Assembly (NCBI GenBank): GCA_026874595.1
Contig: CM049318.1
Span: 26,874,956 to 26,938,955 of the forward strand
From: Sipunculus nudus
Taxonomy: Eukaryota; Annelida; Sipuncula; Golfingiida; Sipunculidae
Direction: 5' to 3'
Length of the DNA stretch: 64,000 nt
Part shown: in pieces, positions 47,890 through 62,026 of the stretch
Position numbering within the stretch: position 1 is the stretch's first letter
Layout of the letters: each line of letters opens with the position of its first letter
Made by a program: the position numbers and the translations under genes
The notes under the pieces: generated by a model
Database searches by the model: none
What the model saw: only the letters and a program-made list of their open reading frames with translations
Told to the model about the DNA's origin: nothing

Positions 47890-48585
47890 CCTCCTCTTTT
47901 TTACATCAGAAATACTACAACATCTGCAAATGAACAAATGTGCCACAGTTTTAGTAGTTGAATGTTTGATCGAGATTGCGTAATTCCTGGAGAGTGAATA
48001 ATAGATTACGTAATGAGCATTTCGTAAACAGGAAAATTAACCTCAGTTTCATGTTTGATCCCGTTTTTCATGACACTCAAATAATCGCTCAAATTCGAAT
48101 ATGATCAAATTAGAGGAACCAAACAATCTATATTGAACCAAATGTAAAAAAAATGTTACTTCTGCTTATTTGGTCAAATCCGTATGGCGATCAAAAGAGT
48201 AGTGTACTCTTTCATTATGTGCCAAACGAACATATTGGATTGACCGAGCAAGCAGACAACATTACATTTGATTAATCAGATACATTATTTTTCTGATATT
48301 CTGTCAAGACGACATTAAAATTCACAGTTTATTCCATCAGGCATTTTTCAACATCTGCAGATGAAGTTATTTGCAATATTTTTAAGTTCAATATTTCATG
48401 AATATACAATATCCCAAGGGGAAATAATCAAATATTGCGTAACTCTAATTTTAATTTTAAGTTTAATGTAAGCTATATTTTCTTTTTAAGATACTTCGAA
48501 AATATTATAGTAAACTCGAAATAAGTAAGGGCATAGAATGAGAATCTGTTTTATTTTATATACGCAACACTATCCAAAAAGAAGA
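47551..48585 (+). repeat. Satellite monomer 47, type A
   Basis: Full type A copy, 1,035 bp. GTACTATACCATCC and CACATGTATACTAC match unit 23 up to base 47889; then ATTAGAGG subtype like unit 52. Confidence 0.95.
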
Positions 48586-49617
48586 CCTTACTCTGTTATA
48601 CTCTTAGCCCATTCCTCAATTTATAAAAGGGTTCCAAGTGTAACTGCAAAGTAAGGCTCAAATCTTTGCATTTCATTTCTTACTATTATTTTCACTATCT
48701 AACTGTAAAGTTTAAAAAAAAATTACTATACCATGCTCTCTCCTCATCCTTTAGTGTATTCACTGATCCTCCGCTTATTTTTGCACAGGCATTCTACAAA
48801 GACTGAGATTTGAACAGTGTACAGCATCTCATGAATATTCAACTACGCACCAACTAAATTAAGACTTGTCATTCTCTTTTTAACTGTCATTCTAATAAAC
48901 ATGCTTGACGATAACACATAAAAATAACCTCCTCTTTTTTACATCAGAAATACTACATCTGCAGATGAACAAATGTGCCACAGTTTTAGTAGTTGAATGT
49001 TTGATCGAGATTGCGTACTTCCAGGAATGTGAATAAAAGAATACGTAATGAGCATTTCGTAAGGATGACAATTAACCTCAGTTTCATGTTTGATCCCGTT
49101 TTAATGCCACTCAATTAATCGCTCAAATTCGAATATGATAATATCAGAAGATCCAAACCATCTATATAGCACCAAATGTAAAAAATGTTACTTCTGCTTA
49201 TTTGGTCAAATCCGTATGGCGATCAAAAGAGTAGTGTACTCTTTCATTATATGCCAAAAGAACATATTGGATTGACCGAGCAAGCAGACAACATAACATT
49301 TGATTAATCAGATATTGCATTTTTCTGTTATTCTGTCAAGACGACATAAAAATTCACATGTAATTCCATTAGGCATTTTTCAACATCTGCAGATGAAGTT
49401 ATTTGCAATATTTTAAAGTTGAAAATTTGACGAATATACCATATCCCAAGGGGGAATGAATCAAATATTGCGTAACTCTACTTTTAATTTAAATTTAACG
49501 TAAGCTTTATTTTATATTTTAAAATACTTTGAAATTGTTAGTTAACCCGAAATAAGTAAGGACATAGAATGAGAATCCGGGTTTTTTTTATATACGCAAC
49601 ACTATCCAAAAAGAAGG
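48586..49617 (+). repeat. Satellite monomer 48, type B
   Basis: Full type B copy, 1,032 bp. Private changes CGTAAGGATGAC and AAGCTTTATTTT; ACTTTGAAATT as in units 22, 34, 46, 51 and 54. Confidence 0.95.
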
Positions 49618-50651
49618 CCTTACTCTGTTATACTCTTAGCCCATTCCTCAATTTATTAAACGGTTACAGGTGAAACTGCAAAGAACGGCTCAAATCTGTG
49701 CATTTCATTTCTTACTATTATTTTCACTATCTAAGTGTTAAGTTTAAAAAATGTACTATACCATCCTCTCTCCTCATCGTTTATTTATTCACTGATCCTC
49801 CGCTCGTTATCGCACATGTATCCTACAAAGACTGAGATTTGAACAGTGTACAGCATCTCACGAATATTCAACTACGCACCAACTAAATTAAGACTTGTCA
49901 TTCCTATTTTAAATGTCTTTCTAATAAACATGCTTGACGATATCACATAAAAATAACCTCCTCTTTTTTACATCAGAAATACTACAACATCTGCAGATGA
50001 ACAAATGTGCCACAGTTTTAGTAGTTGAATGTTTGATCGAGATTGCGTAATTCCTGGAGAGTGAATAATAGATTACGTAATGAGCATTTCGTAAACAGGA
50101 AAATTAACCTCAGTTTCATGTTTGATCCCGTTTTTCATGACACTCAAATAATCGCTCAAATTCGAATATGATCAAATTAGAGGAACCAAACAATCTATAT
50201 TGAACCAAATGTAAAAAAAATGTTACTTCTGCTTATTTGGTCAAATCCGTATGGCGATCAAAAGAGTAGTGTACTCTTTCATTATGTGCCAAACGAACAT
50301 ATTGGATTGACCGAGCAAGCAGACAACATTACATTTGATTAATCAGATACATTATTTTTCTGATATTCTGTCAAGACGACATTAAAATTCACAGTTTATT
50401 CCATCAGGCATTTTTCAACATCTGCAGATGAAGTTATTTGCAATATTTTTAAGTTCAATATTTCATGAATATACAATATCCCAAGGGGAAATAATCAAAT
50501 ATTGCGTAACTCTAATTTTAATTTTAAGTTTAATGTAAGCTATATTTTCTTTTTAAGATACTTCGAAAATATTATAGTAAACTCGAAATAAGTAAGGGCA
50601 TAGAATGAGAATCCGGGTTTTTTATATACGCAACACTATCCAAAAAGAAGG
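49618..50651 (+). repeat. Satellite monomer 49, type A with B-type tail
   Basis: Type A copy, 1,034 bp, same subtype as units 35 and 55 (CACATGTATCCTAC, CATCTGCAGATG in the first position). The last part switches to B at 50599-50613 (GAATCCGGGTTTTTT, AGAAGGCC). Confidence 0.95.
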
Positions 50652-51686
50652 CCTTACTCTGTTATACTCTTAGCCCATTCCTCAATTTATAAAAGGGTTC
50701 CAAGTGTAACTGCAAAGTAAGGCTCAAATCTGTGCATTTCATTTCTTACTATTATTTTCACTATCTAAGTGTTAAGTTTAAAAAATTTACTATACCATGC
50801 TCTCTCCTCATCGTTTATTTATTCACTGATCCTCCGCTCGTTATCGCACAGGTATTCTACAAAGACTGAGATTTGAACAGTGTACAGCATCTCACGAATA
50901 TTCAACTACGCACCAACTAAATTAAGACTTGTCATTCCTATTTTAAATGTCTTTCTAATAAACATGCTTGACGATAACACATAAAAATGACCTCCTCTTT
51001 TTTACATCAGAAATACTACAACATCTGCAAATGAACAAATGTGCCACAGTTTTAGTAGTTGAATGTTTGATCGAGATTGCGTAATTCCTGGAGAGTGAAT
51101 AATAGATTACGTAATGAGCATTTCGTAAACAGGAAAATTAACCTCAGTTTCATGTTTGATCCCGTTTTTCATGACACTCAAATAATCGCTCAAATTCGAA
51201 TACGATCAAATCAGAGGAACCAAACAATCTATATTGAACCAAATGTAAAAAAAATGTTACTTCTGCTTATTTGGTCAAATCCGTATGGCGATCAAAAGAG
51301 TAGTGTACTCTTTCATTATGTGCCAAACGAACATATTGGATTGACCGAGCAAGCAGACAACATTACATTTGATTAATCAGATACATTATTTTTCTGATAT
51401 TCTGTCAAGACGACATTAAAATTCACAGTTTATTCCATCAGGCATTTTTCAACATCTGCAGATGAAGTTATTTGCAATATTTTTAAGTTCAATATTTTAT
51501 GAATATACAATATCCCAAGGGGAAATAATCAAATATTGCGTAACTCTAATTTTAATTTTAAGTTTAATGTAAGCTATATTTTCTTTTTAAGATACTTCGA
51601 AAATGTTATAGTAAACTCGAAATAAGTAAGGGCATAGAATGAGAATCTGTTTTATTTTATATACGCAACACTATCCAAAAAGAAGA
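50652..51686 (+). repeat. Satellite monomer 50, B/A hybrid with a very short B head
   Basis: Begins B (AAAAGGGTTCCAAG, AAAGTAAGG) and turns A at about 50723-50732 (CTGTGCATT). Length 1,035 bp. With the B-type tail of unit 49 this makes a B island of about 110-140 bp between two A bodies. TACGATC opens the 99-codon frame (51077-51376), not supported as a gene. AAAAATGACC is private. Confidence 0.95.
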
Positions 51687-52717
51687 CCTTACTCTGTTAT
51701 ACTCTTAGCCCATTCCTCAATTTATAAAAGGGTTCCAAGTGTAACTGCAAAGTAAGGCTCAAATCTTTGCATTTCATTTCTTACTATTATTTTCACTATC
51801 TAACTGTAAAGTTTAAAAAAAATTACTATACCATGCTCTCTCCTCATCCTTTAGTGTATTCACTGATCCTCCGCTTATTTTTGCACAGGCATTCTACAAA
51901 GACTGAGATTTGAACAGTGTACAGCATCTCATGAATATTCAACTACGCACCAACTAAATTAAGACTTGTCATTCTCTTTTTAACTGTCATTCTAATAAAC
52001 ATGCTTGACGATAACACATAAAAATAACCTCCTCTTTTTTACATCAGAAATACTACATCTGCAGATGAACAAATGTGCCACAGTTTTAGTAGTTGAATGT
52101 TTGATCGAGATTGCGTACTTCCAGGAATGTGAATAAAAGAATACGTAATGAGCATTTCGTAAAGATGACAATTAACCTCAGTTTCATGTTTGATCCCGTT
52201 TTAATGCCACTCAATTAATCGCTCAAATTCGAATATGATAATATCAGAAGATCCAAACCATCTATATAGCACCAAATGTAAAAAATGTTACTTCTGCTTA
52301 TTTGGTCAAATCCGTATGGCGATCAAAAGAGTAGTGTACTCTTTCATTATATGCCAAAAGAACATATTGGATTGACCGAGCAAGCAGACAACATAACATT
52401 TGATTAATCAGATATTGCATTTTTCTGTTATTCTGTCAAGACGACATAAAAATTCACATGTAATTCCATTAGGCATTTTTCAACATCTGCAGATGAAGTT
52501 ATTTGCAATATTTTAAAGTTGAAAATTTGACGAATATACCATATCCCAAGGGGGAATGAATCAAATATTGCGTAACTCTACTTTTAATTTAAATTTAACG
52601 TAAGCTATATTTTATATTTTAAAATACTTTGAAATTGTTAGTTAACCCGAAATAAGTAAGGACATAGAATGAGAATCCGGGTTTTTTTTATATACGCAAC
52701 ACTATCCAAAAAGAAGG
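51687..52717 (+). repeat. Satellite monomer 51, type B
   Basis: Full type B copy, 1,031 bp, close to the class consensus with ACTTTGAAATT and no striking private change. Confidence 0.95.
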
Positions 52718-53752
52718 CCTTACTCTGTTATACTCTTAGCCCATTCCTCAATTTATTAAACGGTTACAGGTGAAACTGCAAAGAACGGCTCAAATCTGTG
52801 CATTTCATTTCTTACTTTTATTTTCACTATCTAAGTGTTAAGTTTAAAAAATTTACTATACCATCCTCTCTCCTCATCGTTTATTTATTCACTGATCCTC
52901 CGCTCGTTATCGCACATGTATACTACAAAGACTGAGATTTGAACAGTGTACAGCATCTCACGAATATTCAACTACGCACCAACTAAATTAAGACTTGTCA
53001 TTCCTATTTTAAATGTCTTTCTAATAAACATGCTTGACGATATCACATAAAAATAACCTCCTCTTTTTTACATCAGAAATACTACAACATCTGCAAATGA
53101 ACAAATGTGCCACAGTTTTAGTAGTTGAATGTTTGATCGAGATTGCGTAATTCCTGGAGAGTGAATAATAGATTACGTAATGAGCATTTCGTAAACAGGA
53201 AAATTAACCTCAGTTTCATGTTTGATCCCGTTTTTCATGACACTCAAATAATCGCTCAAATTCGAATATGATCAAATTAGAGGAACCAAACAATCTATAT
53301 TGAACCAAATGTAAAAAAAATGTTACTTCTGCTTATTTGGTCAAATCCGTATGGCGATCAAAAGAGTAGTGTACTCTTTCATTATGTGCCAAACGAACAT
53401 ATTGGATTGACCGAGCAAGCAGACAACATTACATTTGATTAATCAGATACATTATTTTTCTGATATTCTGTCAAGACGACATTAAAATTCACAGTTTATT
53501 CCATCAGGCATTTTTCAACATCTGCAGATGAAGTTATTTGCAATATTTTTAAGTTCAATATTTCATGAATATACAATATCCCAAGGGGAAATAATCAAAT
53601 ATTGCGTAACTCTAATTTTAATTTTAAGTTTAATGTAAGCTATATTTTCTTTTTAAGATACTTCGAAAATATTATAGTAAACTCGAAATAAGTAAGGGCA
53701 TAGAATGAGAATCTGTTTTATTTTATATACGCAACACTATCCAAAAAGAAGA
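52718..53752 (+). repeat. Satellite monomer 52, type A
   Basis: Full type A copy, 1,035 bp, ATTAGAGG subtype with CCATCCTCTC and CACATGTATACTAC. TTACTTTTATTTTC is private. From 53279 it matches unit 32. Confidence 0.95.
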
Positions 53753-54790
53753 CCTTACTCTGTTATACTCTTAGCCCATTCCTCAATTTATAAAAGGGTT
53801 CCAAGTGTAACTGCAAAGTAAGGCTCAAATCTTTGCATTTCATTTCTTACTATTATTTTCACTATCTAACTGTAAAGTTTAAAAAAAAATTACTATACCA
53901 TGCTCTCTCCTCATCCTTTAGTGTATTCACTGATCCTCCGCTTATTTTTGCACAGGCATTCTACAAAGACTGAGATTTGAACAGTGTACAGCATCTCACG
54001 AATATTCAACTACGCACCAACTAAATTAAGACTTGTCATTCCTATTTTAAATGTCTTTCTAATAAACATGCTTGACGATAACACATAAAAATAACCTCCT
54101 CTTTTTTACATCAGAAATACTACAACATCTGCAAATGAACAAATGTGCCACAGTTTTAGTAGTTGAATGTTTGATCGAGATTGCGTAATTCCTGGAGAGT
54201 GAATAATAGATTACGTAATGAGCATTTCGTAAACAGGAAAATTAACCTCAGTTTCATGTTTGATCCCGTTTTTCATGACACTCAAATAATCGCTCAAATT
54301 CGAAAACGATCAAATCAGAGGAACCAAACAATCTATATTGAACCAAATGTAAAAAAAATGTTACTTCTGCTTATTTGGTCAAATCCGTATGGCGATCAAA
54401 AGAGTAGTGTACTCTTTCATTATGTGCCAAACGAACATATTGGATTGACCGAGCAAGCAGACAACATTACATTTGATTAATCAGATACATTATTTTTCTG
54501 ATATTCTGTCAAGACGACATTAAAATTCACAGTTTATTCCATCAGGCATTTTTCAACATCTGCAGATGAAGTTATTTGCAATATTTTTAAGTTCAATATT
54601 TCATGAATATACAATATCCCAAGGGGAAATAATCAAATATTGCGTAACTCTAATTTTAATTTTAAGTTTAATGTAAGCTATATTTTCTTTTTAAGATACT
54701 TCGAAAATGTTATAGTAAACTCGAAATAAGTAAGGGCATAGAATGAGAATCTGTTTTATTTTATATACGCAACACTATCCAAAAAGAAGA
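53753..54790 (+). repeat. Satellite monomer 53, B/A hybrid
   Basis: Same B-to-A switch as unit 33 (between GCACAGGCATTC and CTCACGAAT), 1,038 bp, flanked by A and B. AAAACGATC differs from the TACAATC of unit 33, yet both lack the TGA, so the 99-codon frame (54181-54480) is present. Not supported as a gene. Confidence 0.95.
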
Positions 54791-55822
54791 CCTTACTCTG
54801 TTATACTCTTAGCCCATTCCTCAATTTATAAAAGGGTTCCAAGTGTAACTGCAAAGTAAGGCTCAAATCTTTGCATTTCATTTCTTACTATTATTTTCAC
54901 TATCTAACTGTAAAGTTTAAAAAAAAATTACTATACCATGCTCTCTCCTCATCCTTTAGTGTATTCACTGATCCTCCGCTTATTTTTGCACAGGCATTCT
55001 ACAAAGACTGAGATTTGAACAGTGTACAGCATCTCATGAATATTCAACTACGCACCAACTAAATTAAGACTTGTCATTCTCTTTTTAACTGTCATTCTAA
55101 TAAACATGCTTGACGATAACACATAAAAATAACCTCCTCTTTTTTACATCAGAAATACTACATCTGCAGATGAACAAATGTGCCACAGTTTTAGTAGTTG
55201 AATGTTTGATCGAGATTGCGTACTTCCAGGAATGTGAATAAAAGAATACGTAATGAGCATTTCGTAAAGATGACAATTAACCTCAGTTTCATGTTTGATC
55301 CCGTTTTAATGCCACTCAATTAATCGCTCAAATTCGAATATGATAATATCAGATGATCCAAACCATCTATATAGCACCAAATGTAAAAAATGTTACTTCT
55401 GCTTATTTGGTCAAATCCGTATGGCGATCAAAAGAGTAGTGTACTCTTTCATTATATGCCAAAAGAACATATTGGATTGACCGAGCAAGCAGACAACATA
55501 ACATTTGATTAATCAGATATTGCATTTTTCTGTTATTCTGTCAAGACGACATAAAAATTCACATGTAATTCCATTAGGCATTTTTCAACATCTGCAGATG
55601 AAGTTATTTGCAATATTTTAAAGTTGAAAATTTGACGAATATACCATATCCCAAGGGGGAATGAATCAAATATTGCGTAACTCTACTTTTAATTTAAATT
55701 TAACGTAAGCTATATTTTATATTTTAAAATACTTTGAAATTGTTAGTTAACCCGAAATAAGTAAGGACATAGAATGAGAATCCGGGTTTTTTTTATATAC
55801 GCAACACTATCCAAAAAGAAGG
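54791..55822 (+). repeat. Satellite monomer 54, type B
   Basis: Full type B copy, 1,032 bp, counterpart of unit 34 (CAGATGATCC, ACTTTGAAATT). Confidence 0.95.
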
Positions 55823-56857
55823 CCTTACTCTGTTATACTCTTAGCCCATTCCTCAATTTATTAAACGGTTACAGGTGAAACTGCAAAGAACGGCTCAAAT
55901 CTGTGCATTTCATTTCTTACTATTATTTTCACTATCTAAGTGTTAAGTTTAAAAAATGTACTATACCATCCTCTCTCCTCATCGTTTATTTATTCACTGA
56001 TCCTCCGCTCGTTATCGCACATGTATCCTACAAAGACTGAGATTTGAACAGTGTACAGCATCTCACGAATATTCAACTACGCACCAACTAAATTAAGACT
56101 TGTCATTCCTATTTTAAATGTCTTTCTAATAAACATGCTTGACGATATCACATAAAAATAACCTCCTCTTTTTTACATCAGAAATACTACAACATCTGCA
56201 GATGAACAAATGTGCCACAGTTTTAGTAGTTGAATGTTTGATCGAGATTGCGTAATTCCTGGAGAGTGAATAATAGATTACGTAATGAGCATTTCGTAAA
56301 CAGGAAAATTAACCTCAGTTTCATGTTTGATCCCGTTTTTCATGACACTCAAATAATCGCTCAAATTCGAATATGATCAAATTAGAGGAACCAAACAATC
56401 TATATTGAACCAAATGTAAAAAAAATGTTACTTCTGCTTATTTGGTCAAATCCGTATGGCGATCAAAAGAGTAGTGTACTCTTTCATTATGTGCCAAACG
56501 AACATATTGGATTGACCGAGCAAGCAGACAACATTACATTTGATTAATCAGATACATTATTTTTCTGATATTCTGTCAAGACGACATTAAAATTCACAGT
56601 TTATTCCATCAGGCATTTTTCAACATCTGCAGATGAAGTTATTTGCAATATTTTTAAGTTCAATATTTCATGAATATACAATATCCCAAGGGGAAATAAT
56701 CAAATATTGCGTAACTCTAATTTTAATTTTAAGTTTAATGTAAGCTATATTTTCTTTTTAAGATACTTCGAAAATATTATAGTAAACTCGAAATAAGTAA
56801 GGGCATAGAATGAGAATCTGTTTTATTTTATATACGCAACACTATCCAAAAAGAAGA
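55823..56857 (+). repeat. Satellite monomer 55, type A
   Basis: Full type A copy, 1,035 bp, counterpart of unit 35 (CACATGTATCCTAC, intact first palindrome, ATTAGAGG). Confidence 0.95.
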
Positions 56858-57888
56858 CCTTACTCTGTTATACTCTTAGCCCATTCCTCAATTTATAAAA
56901 GGGTTCCAAGTGTAACTGCAAAGTAAGGCTCAAATCTTTGCATTTCATTTCTTACTATTATTTTCACTATCTAACTGTAAAGTTTAAAAAAAAATTACTA
57001 TACCATGCTCTCTCCTCATCCTTTAGTGTATTCACTGATCCTCCGCTTATTTTTGCACAGGCATTCTACAAAGACTGAGATTTGAACAGTGTACAGCATC
57101 TCATGAATATTCAACTACGCACCAACTAAATTAAGACTTGTCATTCTCTTTTTAACTGTCATTCTAATAAACATGCTTGACGATAACACATAAAAATAAC
57201 CTCCTCTTTTTTACATCAGAAATACTACATCTGCAGATGAACAAATGTGCCACAGTTTTAGTAGTTGAATGTTTGATCGAGATTGCGTACTTCCAGGAAT
57301 GTGAATAAAAGAATACGTAATGAGCATTTCGTAAAGATGACAATTAACCTCAGTTTCATGTTTGATCCCGTTTTAATGCCACTCAATTAATCGCTCAAAT
57401 TCGAATATGATAATATCAGAAGATCCAAACCATCTATATAGCACCAAATGTAAAAAATGTTACTTCTGCTTATTTGGTCAAATCCGTATGGCGATCAAAA
57501 GAGTAGTGTACTCTTTCATTATATGCCAAAAGAACATATTGGATTGACCGAGCAAGCAGACAACATACCATTTGATTAATCAGATATTGCATTTTTCTGT
57601 TATTCTGTCAAGACGACATAAAAATTCACATGTAATTCCATTAGGCATTTTTCAACATCTGCAGATGAAGTTATTTGCAATATTTTAAAGTTGAAAATAT
57701 GACGAATATACCATATCCCAAGGGGGAATGAATCAAATATTGCGTAACTCTACTTTTAATTTAAATTTAACGTTAGCTATATTTTATATTTTAAAATACT
57801 TCGAAATTGTTAGTTAACCCGAAATAAGTAAGGACATAGAATGAGAATCCGGGTTTTTTTATATACGCAACACTATCCAAAAAGAAGG
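56858..57888 (+). repeat. Satellite monomer 56, type B
   Basis: Full type B copy, 1,031 bp, counterpart of unit 36 (ACATACCATTT, GAAAATATGACG), one A longer in the A run and without the private CACTGGTCC. Confidence 0.95.
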
Positions 57889-58923
57889 CCTTACTCTGTT
57901 ATACTCTTAGCCCATTCCTCAATTTATTAAACGGTTACAGGTGAAACTGCAAGGAACGGCTCAAATCTGTGCATTTTATTTCTTACTATTATTTTCACTA
58001 TCTAAGTGTTAAGTTTAAAAAATTTACTATACCATGCTCTCTCCTCATCGTTTATTTATTCACTGATCCTCCGCTCGTTATCGCACAGGTATTCTACAAA
58101 GACTGAGATTTGAACAGTGTACAGCATCTCACGAATATTCAACTACGCACCAACTAAATTAAGACTTGTCATTCCTATTTTAAATGTCTTTCTAATAAAC
58201 ATGCTTGACGATATCACATAAAAATAACCTCCTCTTTTTTACATCAGAAATACTACAACATCTGCAGATGAACAAATGTGCCACAGTTTTAGTAGTTGAA
58301 TGTTTGATCGAGATTGCGTAATTCCTGGAGAGTGAATAATAGATTACGTAATGAGCATTTCGTAAACAGGAAAATTAACCTCAGTTTCATGTTTGATCCC
58401 GTTTTTCATGACACTCAAATAATCGCTCAAATTCGAATATGATCAAATTAGAGGAACCAAACAATCTATATTGAACCAAATGTAAAAAAAATGTTACTTC
58501 TGCTTATTTGGTCAAATCCGTATGGCGATCAAAAGAGTAGTGTACTCTTTCATTATGTGCCAAACGAACATATTGGATTGACCGAGCAAGCAGACAACAT
58601 TACATTTGATTAATCAGATACATTATTTTTCTGATATTCTGTCAAGACGACATTAAAATTCACAGTTTATTCCATCAGGCATTTTTCAACATCTGCAGAT
58701 GAAGTTATTTGCAATATTTTTAAGTTCAATATTTCATGAATATACAATATCCCAAGGGGAAATAATCAAATATTGCGTAACTCTAATTTTAATTTTAAGT
58801 TTAATGTAAGCTATATTTTCTTTTTAAGATACTTCGAAAATATTATAGTAAACTCGAAATAAGTAAGGGCATAGAATGAGAATCTGTTTTATTTTATATA
58901 CGCAACACTATCCAAAAAGAAGA
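57889..58923 (+). repeat. Satellite monomer 57, type A
   Basis: Full type A copy, 1,035 bp, counterpart of unit 37 (GCAAGGAACGG, GCATTTTATTTC). Confidence 0.95.
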
Positions 58924-59959
58924 CCTTACTCTGTTATACTCTTAGCCCATTCCTCAATTTATAAAAGGGTTCCAAGTGTAACTGCAAAGTAAGGCTCAAA
59001 TCTTTGCATTTCATTTCTTACTATTATTTTCACTATCTAACTGTAAAGTTTAAAAAAAAATTACTATACCATGCTCTCTCCTCATCCTTTAGTGTATTCA
59101 CTGATCCTCCGCTTATTTTTGCACAGGCATTCTACAAAGACTGAGATTTGAACAGTGTACAGCATCTCATGAATATTCAACTACGCACCAACTAAATTAA
59201 GACTTGTCATTCTCTTTTTAACTGTCATTCTAATAAACATGCTTGACGATAACACATAAAAATAACCTCCTCTTTTTTACATCAGAAATACTACATCTGC
59301 AGATGAACAAATGTGCCACAGTTTTAGTAGTTGAATGTTTGATCGAGATTGCGTACTTCCAGGAATGTGAATAAAAGAATACGTAATGAGCATTTCGTAA
59401 AGATGACAATTAACCTCAGTTTCATGTTTGATCCCGTTTTAATGCCACTCAATTAATCGCTCAAATTCGAATATGATAATATCAGAAGATCCAAACCATC
59501 TATATAGCACCAAATGTAAAAAATGTTACTTCTGCTTATTTGGTCAAATCCGTATGGCGATCAAAAGAGTAGTGTACTCTTTCATTATATGCCAAAAGAA
59601 CATATTGGATTGACCGAGCAAGCAGACAACATAACATTTGATTAATCAGATATTGCATTTTTCTGTTATTCTGTCAAGACGACATAAAAATTCACATGTA
59701 ATTCCATTAGGCATTTTTCAACATCTGCAGATGAAGTTATTTGCAATATTTTAAAGTTGAAAATTTGACGAATATACCATATCCCAAGGGGGAATGAATC
59801 AAATATTGCGTAACTCTACTTTTAATTTAAATTTAACGTAAGCTATATTTTCTATTTTAAAATACTTCGAAATTGTTAGTTAACCCGAAATAAGTAAGGA
59901 CATAGAATGAGAATCCTTTTTTTTTTTTTTCATATACGCAACACTATCCAAAAAAAAGA
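58924..59959 (+). repeat. Satellite monomer 58, type B with long T run
   Basis: Type B copy, 1,036 bp, counterpart of unit 38. It ends with a 14-T run at 59917-59930 that has also absorbed the G of CCG, then CATATACG and AAAAAAAGACC. Confidence 0.95.
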
Positions 59960-60994
59960 CCTTACTCTGTTGTACTCTTAGCCCATTCCTCAATTTATTA
60001 AACGGTTACAGGTGAAACTGCAAAGAACGGCTCAAATCTGTGCATTTCATTTCTTACTATTATTTCCACTATCTAAGTGTTAAGTTTAAAAAATGTACTA
60101 TACCATGCTCTCTCCTCATCGTTTATTTGTTCACTGATCCTCCGCTCATTTTTGCACAGGCATTCTACAAAGACTGAGATTTGAACAGTGTACAGCATCT
60201 CACGAATATTCAACTACGCACCAACTAAATTAAGACTTGTCATTCCTATTTTAAATGTCTTTCTAATAAACATGCTTGAAGATATCACATAAAAATAAAC
60301 TCCTCATTTTTACATCAGAAATACTACAAAATCTGCAAATGAACAAATGTGCCACAGTTTTAGTAGTTGAATGTTTGATCGAGATTGCGTAATTCCTGGA
60401 GAGTGAATAATAGATTACGTAATGAGCATTTCGTAAACAGGAAAATTAACCTCAGTTTCATGTTTGATCCCGTTTTTCATGACACTCAAATAATCGCTCA
60501 AATTCGAATATGATCAAATCAGAGGAACCAAACAATCTATATTGAACCAAATGTAAAAAAAATGTTACTTCTGCTTATTTGGTCAAATCCGTATGGTGAT
60601 CAAAAGAGTAGTGTACTCTTTCATTATGTGCCAAACGAACATATTGGATTGACCGAGCAAGCAGACAACATTACATTTGATTAATCAGATACATTATTTT
60701 TCTGATATTCTGTCAAGACGACATTAAAATTCACAGTTTATTCCATCAGGCATTTTTAAACATCTGCAGATGAAGTTATTTACAATATTTTTAAGTTCAA
60801 TATTTCATGAATATACAATATCCCAAGGGGAAATAATCAAATATTGCGTAACTCTAATTTTAATTTTAAGTTCAATGTAAGCTATATTTTCAATTTAAGA
60901 TACTTCGAAAATGTTATAGTAAACTCGAAATAAGTAAGGGCATAGAATGAGAATCTGTTTTATTTTATATAAGCAACACTATCCAAAAAGAAGA
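59960..60994 (+). repeat. Satellite monomer 59, type A with B patch
   Basis: Type A copy, 1,035 bp, counterpart of unit 39: GTTGTACTC, the B-type patch near 60149-60165, ACAAAATCTGC, TATGGTGATC. Private changes ATTATTTCCAC, CTTGAAGATATC and ATAAGCAACAC. Confidence 0.95.
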
Positions 60995-62026
60995 CCTTAC
61001 TCTGTTATACTCTTAGCCCATTCAATTTATAAAAGGGTTCCAAGTGTAACTGCAAAATAAGGCTCAAATCTTTGCATTTCATTTCTTACTATTATTTTCA
61101 CTATCTAACTGTAAAGTTTAAAAAAAATTACTATACCATGCTCTCTCCTCATCCTTTAGTGTATTCACTGATCCTCCGCTTATTTTTGCACAGGCATTCT
61201 ACAAAGACTGAGATTTGAACAGTGTACAGCATCTCACGAATATTCAACTACGCACCAACTAAATTAAGACTTGTCATTCCTATTTTAAATGTCTTTCTTA
61301 TAAACATGCTTGACGATATCACATAAAAATAAACTCCTCATTTTTACATCAGAAATACTACAACATCTGCAAATGAACAAATGTGCCACAGTTTTAGAAG
61401 TTGAATGTTTGATCGAGATTGCGTAATTCCAGGAATGCGAATAAAAGAATACGTAATGAGCATTTCGTAAAGATGACAATTAACCTCAGTTTCATGTTTG
61501 ATCCCGTTTTAATGCCACTCAATTAATCGCTCAAATTCGAATATGATAATATCAGAAGATCCAAACCATCTATATAGCACCAAATGTAAAAAATGTTACT
61601 TCTGCTTATTTGGTCAAATCCGTATGGCGATCAAAAGAGTAGTGTACTCTTTCATTATATGCCAAAAGAACATATTGGATTGACCGAGCAAGCAGACCAA
61701 TGACATTTGATTAATCAGATATTGCATTTTCTGTTATTCTGTCAAGACGACATAAAAATTCACATGTAATTCCATTAGGCATTTTTCAACATCTGCAGAT
61801 GAAGTTATTTGCAATATTTTAAAGTTGAAAATTTGACGAATATACCATATCCCAAGGGGGAATGAATCAAATATTGCGTAACTCTACTTTTAATTTAAAT
61901 TTAACGTAAGCTATATTTTATATATTAAAATACTTCGAAATTGTTACTTAACCCGAAATAAGTAAGGACATAGAATGAGAATCCGTTTTTTTTTTTTCAT
62001 ATACGCAACACTATCCAAAAAGAAGA
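60995..62026 (+). repeat. Satellite monomer 60, B/A/B mosaic
   Basis: Counterpart of unit 40 with the same 3-base loss (near 61023) and the same internal A tract (CTCACGAAT to GCGTAATTCC). After 61695 it departs: AGACCAATGACATTT, GCATTTTCTG, GTTACTTAACCC, and a 12-T run at 61986-61997. A 64-codon minus-strand frame (61285-61479) is not supported. Confidence 0.95.

Larger units (their letters stand above)
53279..61695 (+). repeat. Duplicated block P, right copy
   Basis: Copy of 32603-41018. Spacing stays at 20,676-20,677 bp through eight monomers. Differences include AAAACGATC, ATTATTTCCAC, CTTGAAGATATC, ATAAGCAAC and the T-run composition. Confidence 0.9.
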
